NCBI GenBank assembly: GCA_023515795.1
Contig: JALGPX010000008.1
Coordinates: 24,096-74,941 of the forward strand
DNA length: 50,846 bases
Reading direction: 5' to 3'
Source of the DNA: Amoeboaphelidium occidentale
Taxonomy: Eukaryota > Aphelidiomycota > Aphelidea
Position numbers and translations under genes: made by a program
In this document: positions 27,147 to 36,610 of the stretch, one piece after another
Layout of the letters: every line of letters starts with the position of its first letter
How positions within the stretch are numbered: the first letter of the stretch is position 1
The notes under the pieces: generated by a model
Database searches by the model: none
Seen by the model: only the letters and a program-made list of their open reading frames with translations
Told to the model about the DNA's origin: nothing

Positions 27147-29033
27147 ATGACAGAGAATGTTCCCGGGGCATCCTCTGAGAAGGCTCAGGATAGAGATAAT
27201 ATCTACGCAATTAATCCATACAAGAAGCAGTTTTACAATCGCTTGGTAAAACTGGCGCCATTTAACATTTTGGCAAATTGCGCACCATCAGATAGCAAAT
27301 TCAGACCATTTTTGGAGCACCTGCCTATTCAAGCCTTCAGCTTCTTTGCGATAATTGCATTGTTTACATTTGGGCCTGGTTTTCAGCCAATTTCTGCTTT
27401 TGTTTTGCCTGCGCTGTTGGTGTTTATCGGATACACGCGTTCAACCCCACATGTTTGGCAAGTTCTCGTGTTTGCATGGCCAGCTGTCTCCATCGGAACA
27501 TTCTTTGCTTATGCCGGATTTTACTCTCAGAATTGGCCTTGGAATGATTTTAACACGATCTATATGATCCCAACCGCATTCATTTTGGGCTTTGGCATGA
27601 TCGTCGTTGCATTACTGGATCGCTTTGTTGCAGACTTTTGTCAGCTGATGCTTCCTGTTATTGAGATATTCTTTGCTTTTCCTATGATGTGGAGTGGCTT
27701 CTGGTGTTTCCTTTCACGTGTATCTCCAATTGGTGATTACTTCAGTTGGGGTTATGCTTTAGCATTCTTGGATGTTGATCAATTAACTTTGGCTTCCTCA
27801 TGGGCTGTTGGAAGTATTGCTGGTGGCTGTATTTTGAGTGCTCTTTTTGTGACTTGTTCACTGTACATTGTCAGAAGATACTGTGAAATTTACTTACCAC
27901 AGCCTCCAGACAACATCAAAACAAAGAGCATTGATCATAGCAAGCTGAAGTCTGAGAATGATGACTTGAAGTTTGTATGGATTCACTCTGTCACTGTTGC
28001 CATGTACATTGCATTTTTGTTGTTCACTTTTGGTGGAATTTACAGAACTTTCGGTCCTGATGCAACAATGTTCTTCCAGAATCCTTTGGCTGAAATTGCG
28101 CCTCAGACTGTCAAAATCAGTTGTTTAATTGATGGAAGTCTAAATAGCACTATAACACACTTGCAAACCACAGGAAGCAGAAGTAAAATTGTGCTATGGT
28201 CAGAAGGCTCGCAGAATATTCAGGAAAGTAGAGAAGGCGCTTTCTTACAGAGAGCTCGAGATATTAGTTCAGTTTACGATGTCTACTTGGGTTTAGCATA
28301 CACTGTTACTTTGAACTCTAGTAGGGATGGTTATACAACCAGAAACATGTTCACATTGATTGCTCCTCCAACGCAATTGAGATCTCCTGCCACGATTACT
28401 CTCACTCAACAAAAGATGCATCCTATCCCAAAGAGTGAACAAGATACTGAGCCTGGAGACTTGGAACTCAAGATTGCCGAAACCCCTTATGGTAGAATCG
28501 GTGCTGCAATCGGAATTGATTTCAATTTCAAAGACTTGGACAGTCTTTATGCTCAAGGAGTCGATATTGTGCTTCATCCTTCGTCAGCTTGGGGAGCAAC
28601 TGGCTTTTACAACGCAATGATTAATCGTCAGCTTGCAGTTGAGTATGGATTCACTCATGTTACTTGTGCAAAGAATGGCGTTTCTGGTGTTTTTGATCAG
28701 TTCTACAGAATACTGGTGCAGCAGATGACTATCAAACAGGGAGAATCTTTTGTGTATGATGTTCCTAACTGGGGCCATCGTTGGACTTTGTACAGATTTT
28801 TGCCTGATTACGTTGGAATTTTGACAATTGCTGTTGCATTGTTTTGGTTCTTGTTCTTAATTGGATGGTTCTTGGTACGTCTACGTCGCAACATTGAAAG
28901 AAGATCTTCTGTGCAGGTTTTACAAACTGAAGAACCAAAATTAGAAAGTGTTCTAGTGAAAGAAGAGGAAGAAGCTGAACAGGAGATGCGCGACGATGAA
29001 GCTATTGCTATTGAGCAATACGGAAGAGCATAA
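27147..29033 (+). CDS. Multi-pass membrane protein with carbon-nitrogen hydrolase (nitrilase/Lnt-like) domain lacking the catalytic Cys
   Basis: Encodes 628 residues from ATG 27147. Six or more hydrophobic helices occupy about 45-275, followed by one at about 290-310, then a nitrilase-fold domain (about 330-540) and a final transmembrane helix near 555-580 with an acidic tail. The plan resembles bacterial apolipoprotein N-acyltransferase and its fungal relatives. The catalytic Glu (E353, LWSEGSQ) and Lys (K423, QQKMHPIPKSE) are in place. The position of the nucleophilic Cys in the usual ICxD motif is Gly (G456, IGAAIGIDFNF). The protein may therefore be inactive as an acyltransferase or amidase. 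The gene is divergent from the SYCP2-like gene and is intronless. Confidence 0.78.
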   Translation: MTENVPGASSEKAQDRDNIYAINPYKKQFYNRLVKLAPFNILANCAPSDSKFRPFLEHLPIQAFSFFAIIALFTFGPGFQPISAFVLPALLVFIGYTRSTPHVWQVLVFAWPAVSIGTFFAYAGFYSQNWPWNDFNTIYMIPTAFILGFGMIVVALLDRFVADFCQLMLPVIEIFFAFPMMWSGFWCFLSRVSPIGDYFSWGYALAFLDVDQLTLASSWAVGSIAGGCILSALFVTCSLYIVRRYCEIYLPQPPDNIKTKSIDHSKLKSENDDLKFVWIHSVTVAMYIAFLLFTFGGIYRTFGPDATMFFQNPLAEIAPQTVKISCLIDGSLNSTITHLQTTGSRSKIVLWSEGSQNIQESREGAFLQRARDISSVYDVYLGLAYTVTLNSSRDGYTTRNMFTLIAPPTQLRSPATITLTQQKMHPIPKSEQDTEPGDLELKIAETPYGRIGAAIGIDFNFKDLDSLYAQGVDIVLHPSSAWGATGFYNAMINRQLAVEYGFTHVTCAKNGVSGVFDQFYRILVQQMTIKQGESFVYDVPNWGHRWTLYRFLPDYVGILTIAVALFWFLFLIGWFLVRLRRNIERRSSVQVLQTEEPKLESVLVKEEEEAEQEMRDDEAIAIEQYGRA

Positions 29034-29064
29034 GAATCTAGTTAAAAAGAATAGATTTATTGAA

Positions 29065-29466
29065 TTAATGCAACTTTTCTTTCAATTCTTCAGACAGTTG
29101 CTTCAGGGCTTCCATATCAGCTGGCTTAGACGGCCATCCAACTCCTAAGCCATCCTGCTCAGTGTTCTTTGGAATAACATGAAAATGAACGTGCATTACT
29201 TCCTGATGTGCCAGCCTTCCATTATTCTGCAAAACATTATAATTCTTGGCTCCTAAAGCTTTTGCAATCTTCTTTGCGACTGGTAAAATGTCAGCTAATG
29301 ACTCTTCAGACAGTTCGTGCATTTGCTCAGCGTGCTCTTTAGGAATAACCAAAGCGTGACCTTTACTTATTGGCCCAATATCAAGAAAGGCTAGGCTCTT
29401 TGCAGTCTCATAGAGTTTAAAGCATGGAATATCTCCTTTAACGATTTTACAAAACAGGCACGACAT
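29065..29466 (-). CDS. HNT1: HIT-family adenosine 5'-monophosphoramidase (HINT/Hnt1)
   Basis: Encodes 133 residues, the usual family length. The N-terminus has the zinc-type CLFCKIVKGDIPCFKLYE (C3, C6) and the catalytic histidine triad is intact as HVHFHVIP (H92, H94, H96). Family members hydrolyse AMP-linked phosphoramidates in cytosol and nucleus. The C-terminal helix KQLSEELKEKLH is typical. The stop lies 31 bp from the convergent nitrilase stop. No intron. Confidence 0.95.
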   Translation of the reverse strand: MSCLFCKIVKGDIPCFKLYETAKSLAFLDIGPISKGHALVIPKEHAEQMHELSEESLADILPVAKKIAKALGAKNYNVLQNNGRLAHQEVMHVHFHVIPKNTEQDGLGVGWPSKPADMEALKQLSEELKEKLH

Positions 29467-29508
29467 TTATGAGATAAGATGTATGAGTTGAGCGTTTACT
29501 TTATTCTT

Positions 29509-30141
29509 TTAGAATATCTTCAATAATTGGATACGTTCGGCCCACTGAGGAGGCTTGGAACCTCTAGGTGAGCAAGGCACATGTTCTGGCAAATTGAATT
29601 CAGCTTGATCTACATCAGTGGTCATTTGCATGTGTGTGTAGACTTTGTAGACAGTGTCATCGGACATTACTCTTTCGGAGGTGCTAAATATAGGGACCTT
29701 CGTGCTAGCGTCTAACATGATTGTTTGTTTACCCTTGGCATACTTATCAACAATCTGAGAACCAACCATAATAGTTTCATCATACCAATAACCTCTCATG
29801 ATATCAAAAGGGAAGAACTTGCTTTCACTTCTAACGCATGTAACATTACCCTTGTCTCCACGCACATAACTGTACACCTGGTCATTCTTTTCAATTGATA
29901 CCATCGCTTGACCAGTTTTGTATTCTGCAGTTAACTTGACCTGCTTGTTGTCCAAGTCGTAAAAGACATTCAAAGTCCTGTTCTCTTCAGAAAGACCCTC
30001 GACAACTTCCTTCATAACCAAAGTGAATTTAGCTGGCGTTTGAGGCTTTTCATCAAGCGTCATCACGTAACCATTCACGTTCAAAGCAAATAATACACAG
30101 GTAGCTGACAGTAATAGCAAGAAGGAGTTTGTGAATGTCAT
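29509..30141 (-). CDS. Secreted protein of unknown function (possibly LolA/ependymin-like fold)
   Basis: Encodes 210 residues with a signal-peptide leader (MTFTNSFLLLLSATCVLFA). The mature part shows antiparallel-strand patterns (TLNVFYDLDNKQVKLTAEY) and two cysteines, one in NVTCVR (about residue 108, in a possible N-glycosylation sequon) and one in EHVPCS near the end. The FYD...N start and scattered aromatic positions recall ependymin/LolA-like beta-barrel proteins, but this is a weak resemblance. No membrane anchor follows. It sits beside HNT1, co-oriented, and its promoter region carries a CTCGCGGTGAAAA sequence close to the start. Confidence 0.62.
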   Translation of the reverse strand: MTFTNSFLLLLSATCVLFALNVNGYVMTLDEKPQTPAKFTLVMKEVVEGLSEENRTLNVFYDLDNKQVKLTAEYKTGQAMVSIEKNDQVYSYVRGDKGNVTCVRSESKFFPFDIMRGYWYDETIMVGSQIVDKYAKGKQTIMLDASTKVPIFSTSERVMSDDTVYKVYTHMQMTTDVDQAEFNLPEHVPCSPRGSKPPQWAERIQLLKIF

Positions 30142-30486
30142 TTAAATAATCTCGCGGTGAAAAGGAGGATACAATGTCCGGGAAAATGCAGATCATGGCG
30201 TAGCAACTGTGAGGCGTCTGGGTCAACAAATTGTGACATGGAGCGCTTCTCAGAGTTAAAATTGCTGCATGAAACTATGTGTTTTAATATTCTTGACGGC
30301 TAATAAGTGGCGTATAAACTTGGCACATCGCCGATTGTGGCGATGCTCTTAATTCTGGCGCTGTTTCGTTTAAAATTCAGGTCAGGTCAGCCCTTTGATA
30401 TAACGGACACATTTACAGAGGCGGCCAATCCCTAGAGGTCCAACAGAATCTCTGTCAATCAGGGTGACACCAACCACAATTTCTCA
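30142..30486. promoter_or_regulatory. 345-bp intergenic region with hairpin, divergent promoter
   Basis: No coding frame of useful length. It lies between the secreted protein (minus) and the BTB gene (plus). A 7-bp perfect inverted repeat with a 6-nt loop (CATCGCC/GGCGATG) spans 30326-30345. CTCGCGGTGAAAA at about 30151-30163 loosely resembles the CGCGGTTTC motif. Nothing resembling a tRNA A/B box was found. Confidence 0.4.
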
Positions 30487-32763
30487 ATGGCGTCCAAGAA
30501 CAAAACATTTTGGTCCAGGCTCGTCTCCAAAACAGATAAGCACACGGAGCAAGCCGAAGAAACTGATGATATTTTGTCCAAAATCGACCATAATGTTCAG
30601 AATAGGAGCAAAGGGTATCATGCTCATGTAACGTACGAGTCTGTTTCGCAGCACAACCAAGTAGTTGACGAAGAACCTGAAAGAGGAAGACAAAGATCGC
30701 GTACCGACTACGAAGGCTCTGCTAAAGCTCAGATGCCACCAGTTCCTGTTTCAAAGTCGCAAGCTGCTTATGCAAACTATCAGCCAATGCAGAGTGGTGT
30801 TTACTATGGCAGCTCTTCATCTGCACCACCACCGCAAATGAACTATCATGCTCATCATCAGCAGTATCATGCTCAGCAACAGCAAGGTTCTCAACACCAA
30901 CAGCATCATCAAATGATACATGCAGCAACAAAGCAATTGCCACAACAACAACAACAACCTCAGCAACAGCAAATGATGAATTCGCGCCAGTATTCTGCAG
31001 ACATTAAACGCCCATCTGTTCAAGGAGTCAGAGATTCAGTTACAAGTTCAAACAGCTCAACAAGGAATGATTCTATCGATCAGTCTGGAGTTGTTTCGCC
31101 TGGAAGTACAGCAAGACGTGCAATGAAAGAACAACCAGAGGAACAGAATTCTAAGCCTGCTTCTCCAAAGTCTGCTAAAGAAGTCGTCTACCAGATTAAT
31201 TCTGCTCAGGATAATAATATTGAGTTTGAACAGACTTTGGCTTTGTCTGAACATCTTAGCGCGTTGTTTTCCACTGGAGATTTTTCTGATGTTACTCTGA
31301 AGGTCTCGAATACTGATTACAAGTTGCACCGCTCAATACTCTCTAGAGCTCCGTTCTTCAAGAAGTTACTTCAATCGAATAAGTCTAGCGTTATTTCAGT
31401 TTCGATTGAAGATCAAAGAGTTACAGTTCCTGCTGTTGAGGTTGTTTTCCGTTACATTTACGGAAGCAAGATTGTAATTTCCAATACTGAAGACAGCTTT
31501 GATGAATATGATGGCGTTTTCAGAGTTAAATCGAACGATGTGCTCTCGTTATTGGCAACTTCTTGTCACTTCATGATGAAGGAATTGGTGGACTTATGTC
31601 TGTCCTTTATTACTACTGTTCATATTGCTCCACATCATCAAAGAATTCTCTCAAAGGAAGATTATCCAGAATTCTGTAGCATGGATCCAATTCCTTCGGA
31701 ATCTTTGCTTCATTACATCGACTTTGTTGACAAGAGCGATTATGGGCAGATTACAGAACACGTCGAAGATGCCTTGTTGAATTATCTCTGCACTGAAGGC
31801 TATTCTAGTTTGGAAGATGCCTTCACAAGAATCCCGTTGTCTTGGTTAGGCAGAGTTCTTGAGGCAGACTCTTTCTGGTGTCCTACAGAGTTTGCTCGTT
31901 ACAAGTTTGCGAAATCCATTATTCTAAAACGCAAGGCAGTTGAGAATGGTAGCGTTGAAAACAATGAAGCAATGTACAAGGAAATTTTCAGATATGCAAT
32001 CATATATTCTCACATGACTTTTGAAGAGTTGAATGAAGTTAAAGATGATGGTTTCATTCCTGAAACTATTCTTATGACTGCATTATGGAAGCAGACAAGG
32101 TTTAAGTCAGAGATTGAAAATGCTCCAGAAAACAAGGAAGCATTTGATGCTTCTGACGATGATCCTTGGGCAAGAAGCGCAACTACTCCAGTTTCAGATG
32201 GTATCAAAACACCTCCAAACAATCCTGTTTCAGAAGTTGCAATTGCATCTCCTATTCGTATCGGTGTTGAGTTCAAAGAGTTTAAGGACTTAGCTGAAAA
32301 TGAGAGATGTTATTCGCGTACTTTCTTTTATGGTGGATCTTGGTGGAGCGCATTCTTGCAACGTTTCCCTGCATCTGAAGACGATAGTAAGAAAACTGCA
32401 CAGAAATGGGGTATATTCTTACGCAGATCTGACGGTGTTACAATTCATCAACTTGCTCTATCAGAATCTAGTGCCACTGCTGGCCAAATTGTCACAGATC
32501 CATTAACTGGTTCAGAAATTGTCCGTTCAGTCACGTATTACACAGACCGAAGAAAGACTGCTCGTGCCGTGTTCAAGCTATACAACCCAACAGTTAAAAG
32601 CTATGAGCCTGTCTTTGAAAGCAAGATCAATGGCTATCAAACTACTCAGAGTTGGGGTTACAGATCGCGAGAACATGTAGTCACGGAGAAGGACTTGAAG
32701 GTTGCTGATATTGATGAGTCTGCAGCAAGAATAAGAATTACGTTGATTATGAAGTACTTGTAA
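30487..32763 (+). CDS. BTB/POZ protein with Gln/His-rich N-terminus and MATH-like C-terminal region
   Basis: Encodes 758 residues. The N-terminal 90-170 region is rich in Gln and His (runs such as QQQQQPQQQQ). A BTB domain sits at about 245-365: LSEHLSALFSTGDFSDVTLK, then the DYKLHRSILSRAPFFKKLLQ core. A BACK-like helical region follows to about 510, then a disordered stretch, and a beta-rich C-terminal part (about 590-758, YGGSWWSAFLQRF ... VFKLYNP ... RIRITLIMKYL) that resembles MATH/TRAF-like folds. Such proteins are adaptors for cullin-3 ligases or transcription co-regulators. The gene has no intron. Confidence 0.8.
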   Translation: MASKNKTFWSRLVSKTDKHTEQAEETDDILSKIDHNVQNRSKGYHAHVTYESVSQHNQVVDEEPERGRQRSRTDYEGSAKAQMPPVPVSKSQAAYANYQPMQSGVYYGSSSSAPPPQMNYHAHHQQYHAQQQQGSQHQQHHQMIHAATKQLPQQQQQPQQQQMMNSRQYSADIKRPSVQGVRDSVTSSNSSTRNDSIDQSGVVSPGSTARRAMKEQPEEQNSKPASPKSAKEVVYQINSAQDNNIEFEQTLALSEHLSALFSTGDFSDVTLKVSNTDYKLHRSILSRAPFFKKLLQSNKSSVISVSIEDQRVTVPAVEVVFRYIYGSKIVISNTEDSFDEYDGVFRVKSNDVLSLLATSCHFMMKELVDLCLSFITTVHIAPHHQRILSKEDYPEFCSMDPIPSESLLHYIDFVDKSDYGQITEHVEDALLNYLCTEGYSSLEDAFTRIPLSWLGRVLEADSFWCPTEFARYKFAKSIILKRKAVENGSVENNEAMYKEIFRYAIIYSHMTFEELNEVKDDGFIPETILMTALWKQTRFKSEIENAPENKEAFDASDDDPWARSATTPVSDGIKTPPNNPVSEVAIASPIRIGVEFKEFKDLAENERCYSRTFFYGGSWWSAFLQRFPASEDDSKKTAQKWGIFLRRSDGVTIHQLALSESSATAGQIVTDPLTGSEIVRSVTYYTDRRKTARAVFKLYNPTVKSYEPVFESKINGYQTTQSWGYRSREHVVTEKDLKVADIDESAARIRITLIMKYL

Positions 32764-32870
32764 ACAGAAATATAAAGCTCATTCTTTGCAGAAACCCAAT
32801 TTTCCACGATGAGCTATTTTGACGAATCGCCTGATTGCTTTCAATCATCACTCTTTCCTGTTAGTGATCA

Positions 32871-33638
32871 ATGAACTTTTTGTAAGATTTTTACCCTTTA
32901 GAGGTCGTTTCAACTTATCTTTAGTAACAAGAACAAGACTTTCAAGCCAAAGAAGAACATTCCTGAGGGCACGAAGCAGTATCAGTTGAAAAAATATGCT
33001 GAAGCAACTCTTGGATCAGGGAACTTGAGGTTAGCTGTTACATTGCCTGAAGGAGAGGATCTTAACGAATGGCTTGCTGTAAATAGTAATTCATATCTTC
33101 AACTGGATCTGATGATATCATGTAGCTGTCGACTTTTTTAATCAGATCAATATGCTGTATGGGACGATCACAGAATTTTGCACTCCCCAAGAATGTCCAT
33201 GCATGAATGCCGGACCAAAGTAGGCATTATCTACTCAAAAGAAGTGTTGATCTCTGTAGGTATGAGTATCACTGGAGTGATGGAGTTCAGTTCAAGAAAC
33301 CTGTCAAGCTATCAGCACCAGAGTATGTGGACTATTTGATGACGTGGGTACAGAACCAATTGGACGATGAGAACATCTTTCCATCTAAAATCGGTGTTCC
33401 TTTCCCAAAGACATTCCAAAGTCAAGTCAAGAACATCTTCAAGCGATTGTTCCGTATCTACGCTCACATCTATCACGCTCATTTCCCAAAGATTGTCAGT
33501 CTTGGTGAGGAAGCGCACCTGAATACTTCATTCAAACATTTCATTTTCTTTGTTCAGGAGTTCAATTTAATTGATAAGAAGGAATTGGCACCTCTACAAG
33601 AGTTGATCAACACCTTGACTGGCGAGAAGGCAGCTTGA
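32871..33638 (+). CDS. MOB1: MOB1 kinase activator (4 exons)
   Basis: Exons 32871-32881, 32925-33085, 33126-33219 and 33260-33638 splice to 214 residues. The product begins [20 protein letters not shown] and continues through [13 protein letters not shown] and [20 protein letters not shown]. The zinc-binding pattern is preserved ([17 protein letters not shown], then HIYHAHF). The C-terminus [20 protein letters not shown] matches MOB1 and not the STRIPAK subunit MOB4. MOB1 activates NDR/LATS kinases in the mitotic exit and Hippo-like networks. Introns are 43, 40 and 40 nt. The first exon is only 11 nt, so ATG choice rests on the fit to the family N-terminus. Confidence 0.93.
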
Positions 33639-33736
33639 TCGCGGATATTTGTGAATAAAAAGTCATTTGGGTTTCCAAATTGTAAAGGCTTTGGGAGTTA
33701 AGACGGGTCTATTGACCATGTTTCATGCTACAAACA

Positions 33737-33737
33737 N
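33737..33737. other. Single N in the assembly
   Basis: One ambiguous base between MOB1 and the HAM1-like gene. Unlike the other gaps, no duplicated flank is visible around it. Confidence 0.9.
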
Positions 33738-33774
33738 TTCTAAAATATCTTCTATTCATTTATCACATGTTTTC

Positions 33775-35470
33775 TCATTGGCCAACATTGAATGCTCTGC
33801 TTCCCCATTCAGGCAATTGTTGCTCCTCTTCCGTTTCGCCTCTCTGCATTCCGTAAATGTTTCTTGAAGCTTTAATTAATCTGATCACTTGATGGTCCAG
33901 CTCCAATAAAACACTTTGTATCTTTTCCTCTAATTCATTCTCAATGGATTCACGAACATATGCCTTTACCCATGGATACAACAATGTGTACAACACTTGA
34001 TGCTGCGACTCCTGGAACTTCATGGACATTTCATTGATTTTAACGTCTGTTCTTACGTTCTGGAATATCTTGTTCAAACCAAGGATGCCTCTTGATGGAA
34101 CCAAATTAATGATAACTTCAAAATCATTAACAGTTAAATCAACAGAGCCAACGTCAGACATCTTGGGAGTCTTTTTCTTGGAGTACCAGAATTGAACGTT
34201 GTTAGCATGTGTCTCCATTCTCGACAAGGTCAACTTAATGTTAGTTCTAGTTTCAGTATCTCTTGTAACATCAAGCATGGAATTAATATCCAGATTGAAC
34301 AGCTTTGGTGACAAGTTCTCACAATTGATATACACATTATCCAAAACATAATCAGCCTCATCATTGGAATCCATCAATTTCTTCACTTGAATAACTTTTA
34401 ATTTCTCAGCAAACAATTTAGCCAGTTGCGCCAAATCAAAGATCAATTCCGGTTTGAAAGTTGGACGCCCATTCTCATCAAGTACCGCTGCGACCAAGAA
34501 ATCAGACCACGCGGTAGAACTTTCGCGCAAGACTTTATCTGATGAAACCGCGTCCATAAAACTGTTCAACTGTTCTGTGAACTCGTTCAAGTTGCCAAAC
34601 CATTTCTGATCAGATAATTCTTTCAAGTACAATACATCCTGGTCAAAGCCTTCCGATTCTACGTACTCTTTGTTATGCAGAGCATTATGATACAATCTCT
34701 GAAGTCTTTCATCTGACTTGAACTCATCAAGAACCTTTGGAAATAATTCAGACAATTTATCCAAAGAATATCCTTCAGCCAAATGTTCCAACAACTTTTT
34801 GGCAGAACGAAGGGCCTTCTGTAAATGAACATTTTCTCTTAATTCATCAGGAACTTGACACATGTTTACCAAATTCTCAACAGCAGTACCAAATTCTTCT
34901 CTCGCAACTAAATCACCAAACAAATGTTTTAATCTGCCAACAATATCATCCCATTCTTTGTCTAAATTTTCCTTGTTCTCTTCTTCTTCCTGTGGCTTAG
35001 AAACATAGCGGCCAAGATCATTCGCAAGCTTTGAAATTTCACCAACAACGACACGGAAAGAATGCGATCTAACAAACAACTTCAATGTCTCAACGATATT
35101 ATTCATGTGAATCTTCATCTCTTCCGGTAACTGTTCAGCATTTTCCGGAACCTCTTTAGGTAGCGATGATACGCCAAGTTTAGCCTGATACAACATTTCT
35201 TGTAACTCATCTTCCGGACTCAAGTGCTTCATCAATTCGCTGGCTGATCTGACAGCCTTCTCGCCTTTCGTTAACAAATTTTCGCCAGCAGGTGATAAAT
35301 GAACTTCATGAACAGCGTGATGTAAAACATCTTCTGCCAAAGTTTCTGCTAATCTTGTCGCTTGGCTCGTTGTTGGTAGCTAAAAAATATTACTGTAATA
35401 TGAAGAAAAATACGCCTACATGCCCTTCTGTAAATGCTTGTAATTTCTCTAATGGATCTTTGCCAGACAT
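33775..35470 (-). CDS. HAM1-like fungal protein (two exons)
   Basis: Exon 35420-35470 begins MSGKDPLEKLQAFTEGH, a 40-nt intron covers 35380-35419, and exon 33775-35379 completes 551 residues. The body is helical in the N-terminal half and beta-rich toward the C-terminus (KTPKMSDVGSVDLTVNDFEV), followed by an amphipathic region and the LLYPWVKAYVRESIENELEE helix. This layout resembles fungal HAM1-like/BPI-fold-related proteins that bind lipids. The gene has charged, low-hydrophobicity composition and no signal peptide. Family placement is moderate. The intergenic side upstream carries the AAATCGCGGTTTC repeats. Confidence 0.65.
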
Positions 35471-35500
35471 TTCAAGTACGCTTTAATTTAAAAGAAGCGT

Positions 35501-35550
35501 GAAACCGCGATTTGCCTTGCTTTTATGCTCGTCGCAAAATCGCGGTTTCA
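35501..35550. promoter_or_regulatory. Inverted repeat of AAATCGCGGTTTC between HAM1-like and EFM4 genes
   Basis: GAAACCGCGATTTGC at 35501-35515 is mirrored by GCAAAATCGCGGTTTC at 35535-35550, with one extra A, around a loop of about 20 nt. Both halves contain the 13-mer found at 6711-6723 in the photolyase promoter. The pair lies inside a 219-bp divergent promoter. Confidence 0.5.
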
Positions 35551-35689
35551 AAACGCAACCCAGAAAATTCCACAGGCCAGAAAACGCAAAGAAAGTTATG
35601 CGTTGAAGCATCCGCGAAGAACTACTCCATTTGCAATAAATTAAATGTTCTTCTTTTCATTTAAGCTTTTATTGTGCTTTTCACGCAAA

Positions 35690-36577
35690 ATGACAGTTGA
35701 TTATGCAGATGGTAATGAAGTGACAATTGAACCTTCAGCCCTTGGCACGCAACAATAGTAACCTCATTCTCGTAATTCTATTAAAGCTCGTGTAGTTGGG
35801 ATGATTTCTATAAGACAGAGGTGCAAAATTTTGATGAATTTGGCGATGTTGGTGAGATATGGTTTGGAAAGCAAGCGGAGAGGGCGATGGTAGAATGGCT
35901 TGCGGAAAACACGAGCAAAGAAGCGGCTATAGTAGAATTTGGATGTGGTAATGCTCATTTACTGATGCTATTGGCACGAAGAGGGTTCAAAAGTCTTTGC
36001 GGACATGATTATTCAGAGTNNNNNNNNNNNNGTAGAATGGCTTGCGGAAAACACGAGCAAAGAAGCGGCTATAGCAGAATTCGGATGTGGTAATGCTCAT
36101 TTACTGATGCTATTGGCACGAAGAGGGTTCAAAAGTCTTTGCGGACATGATTATTCAGAGTTCTCTATAGAATTGGCCCAGAAAGTCTTAACTTCTGAAG
36201 GTTTCTGTGATATCAAGCTGGAGCAGTCCGACCTTTGCGACCCAAATATCATTAGTAGCATTTCTGGACGATATGATATGATCCTGGACAAGGGCACATT
36301 CGATGCGATTTCGTTATGCCCAGGCGATAACGGAAAGACTAGAAATATCGCTGCTGGTGAAAATTACGTGAAAACATGTTACGCAGCGCTAAAAGAAGAC
36401 GGTCTATTTATGATCACTTCCTGTAACTGGACAGAAGAGGAACTCGTTGAACACTTTGGCGCATTATTCTCAAAGAAGACTTCAGTCAAAGTTTCACAAT
36501 CCAATTTTTCTTTTGGTGGCCAGAAGGGAAGTCCTGTACAATGTGTTGTTTTCCAGAAGCTCAAAATGCCACAGTAA
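35690..36577 (+). CDS. EFM4: Protein-lysine methyltransferase EFM4/METTL10 (contains assembly gap and repeated segment)
   Basis: Exon 1 is 35690-35757, intron 35758-35795 (38 nt), exon 2 35796-36577. The spliced start LGTQQYWDDFYKTEVQNFDE matches the EFM4/METTL10 N-terminus. The SAM-binding loop is VEFGCGNAHLLMLLA and the family-specific LDKGTFDAISL follows. The enzyme methylates elongation factor 1A. A 130-nt segment (35890-36019) is repeated at 36032-36161 after 12 Ns. Deleting one copy plus the gap leaves 708 nt, an intact frame of 235 residues, which supports the view that the duplication is an assembly error. The next gene starts 33 bp downstream. Confidence 0.88.
35890..36019. repeat. 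Direct repeat copy 1 beside 12-N gap (EFM4)
   Basis: 130 nt, repeated at 36032-36161 with two synonymous-type T/C differences. The copies flank a run of 12 Ns (36020-36031). Confidence 0.88.
36032..36161. repeat. Direct repeat copy 2 beside 12-N gap (EFM4)
   Basis: Second copy of the 130-nt unit. It continues without a break into the rest of the methyltransferase, whereas copy 1 ends in the gap. Confidence 0.88.
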
Positions 36578-36610
36578 AGCTGAATTCTTTTCAATCGAAT
36601 CAACACATCA

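Noticed and set aside
30930-31000. Gln/His-rich repeat as microsatellite expansion or separate gene
   Set aside because: It lies in the frame of the BTB protein and mixes CAA/CAG codons, so it is a normal low-complexity segment.
35821-36577. Two tandem methyltransferase genes
   Set aside because: Deleting the repeated 130 nt and the Ns restores a single complete EFM4 frame.
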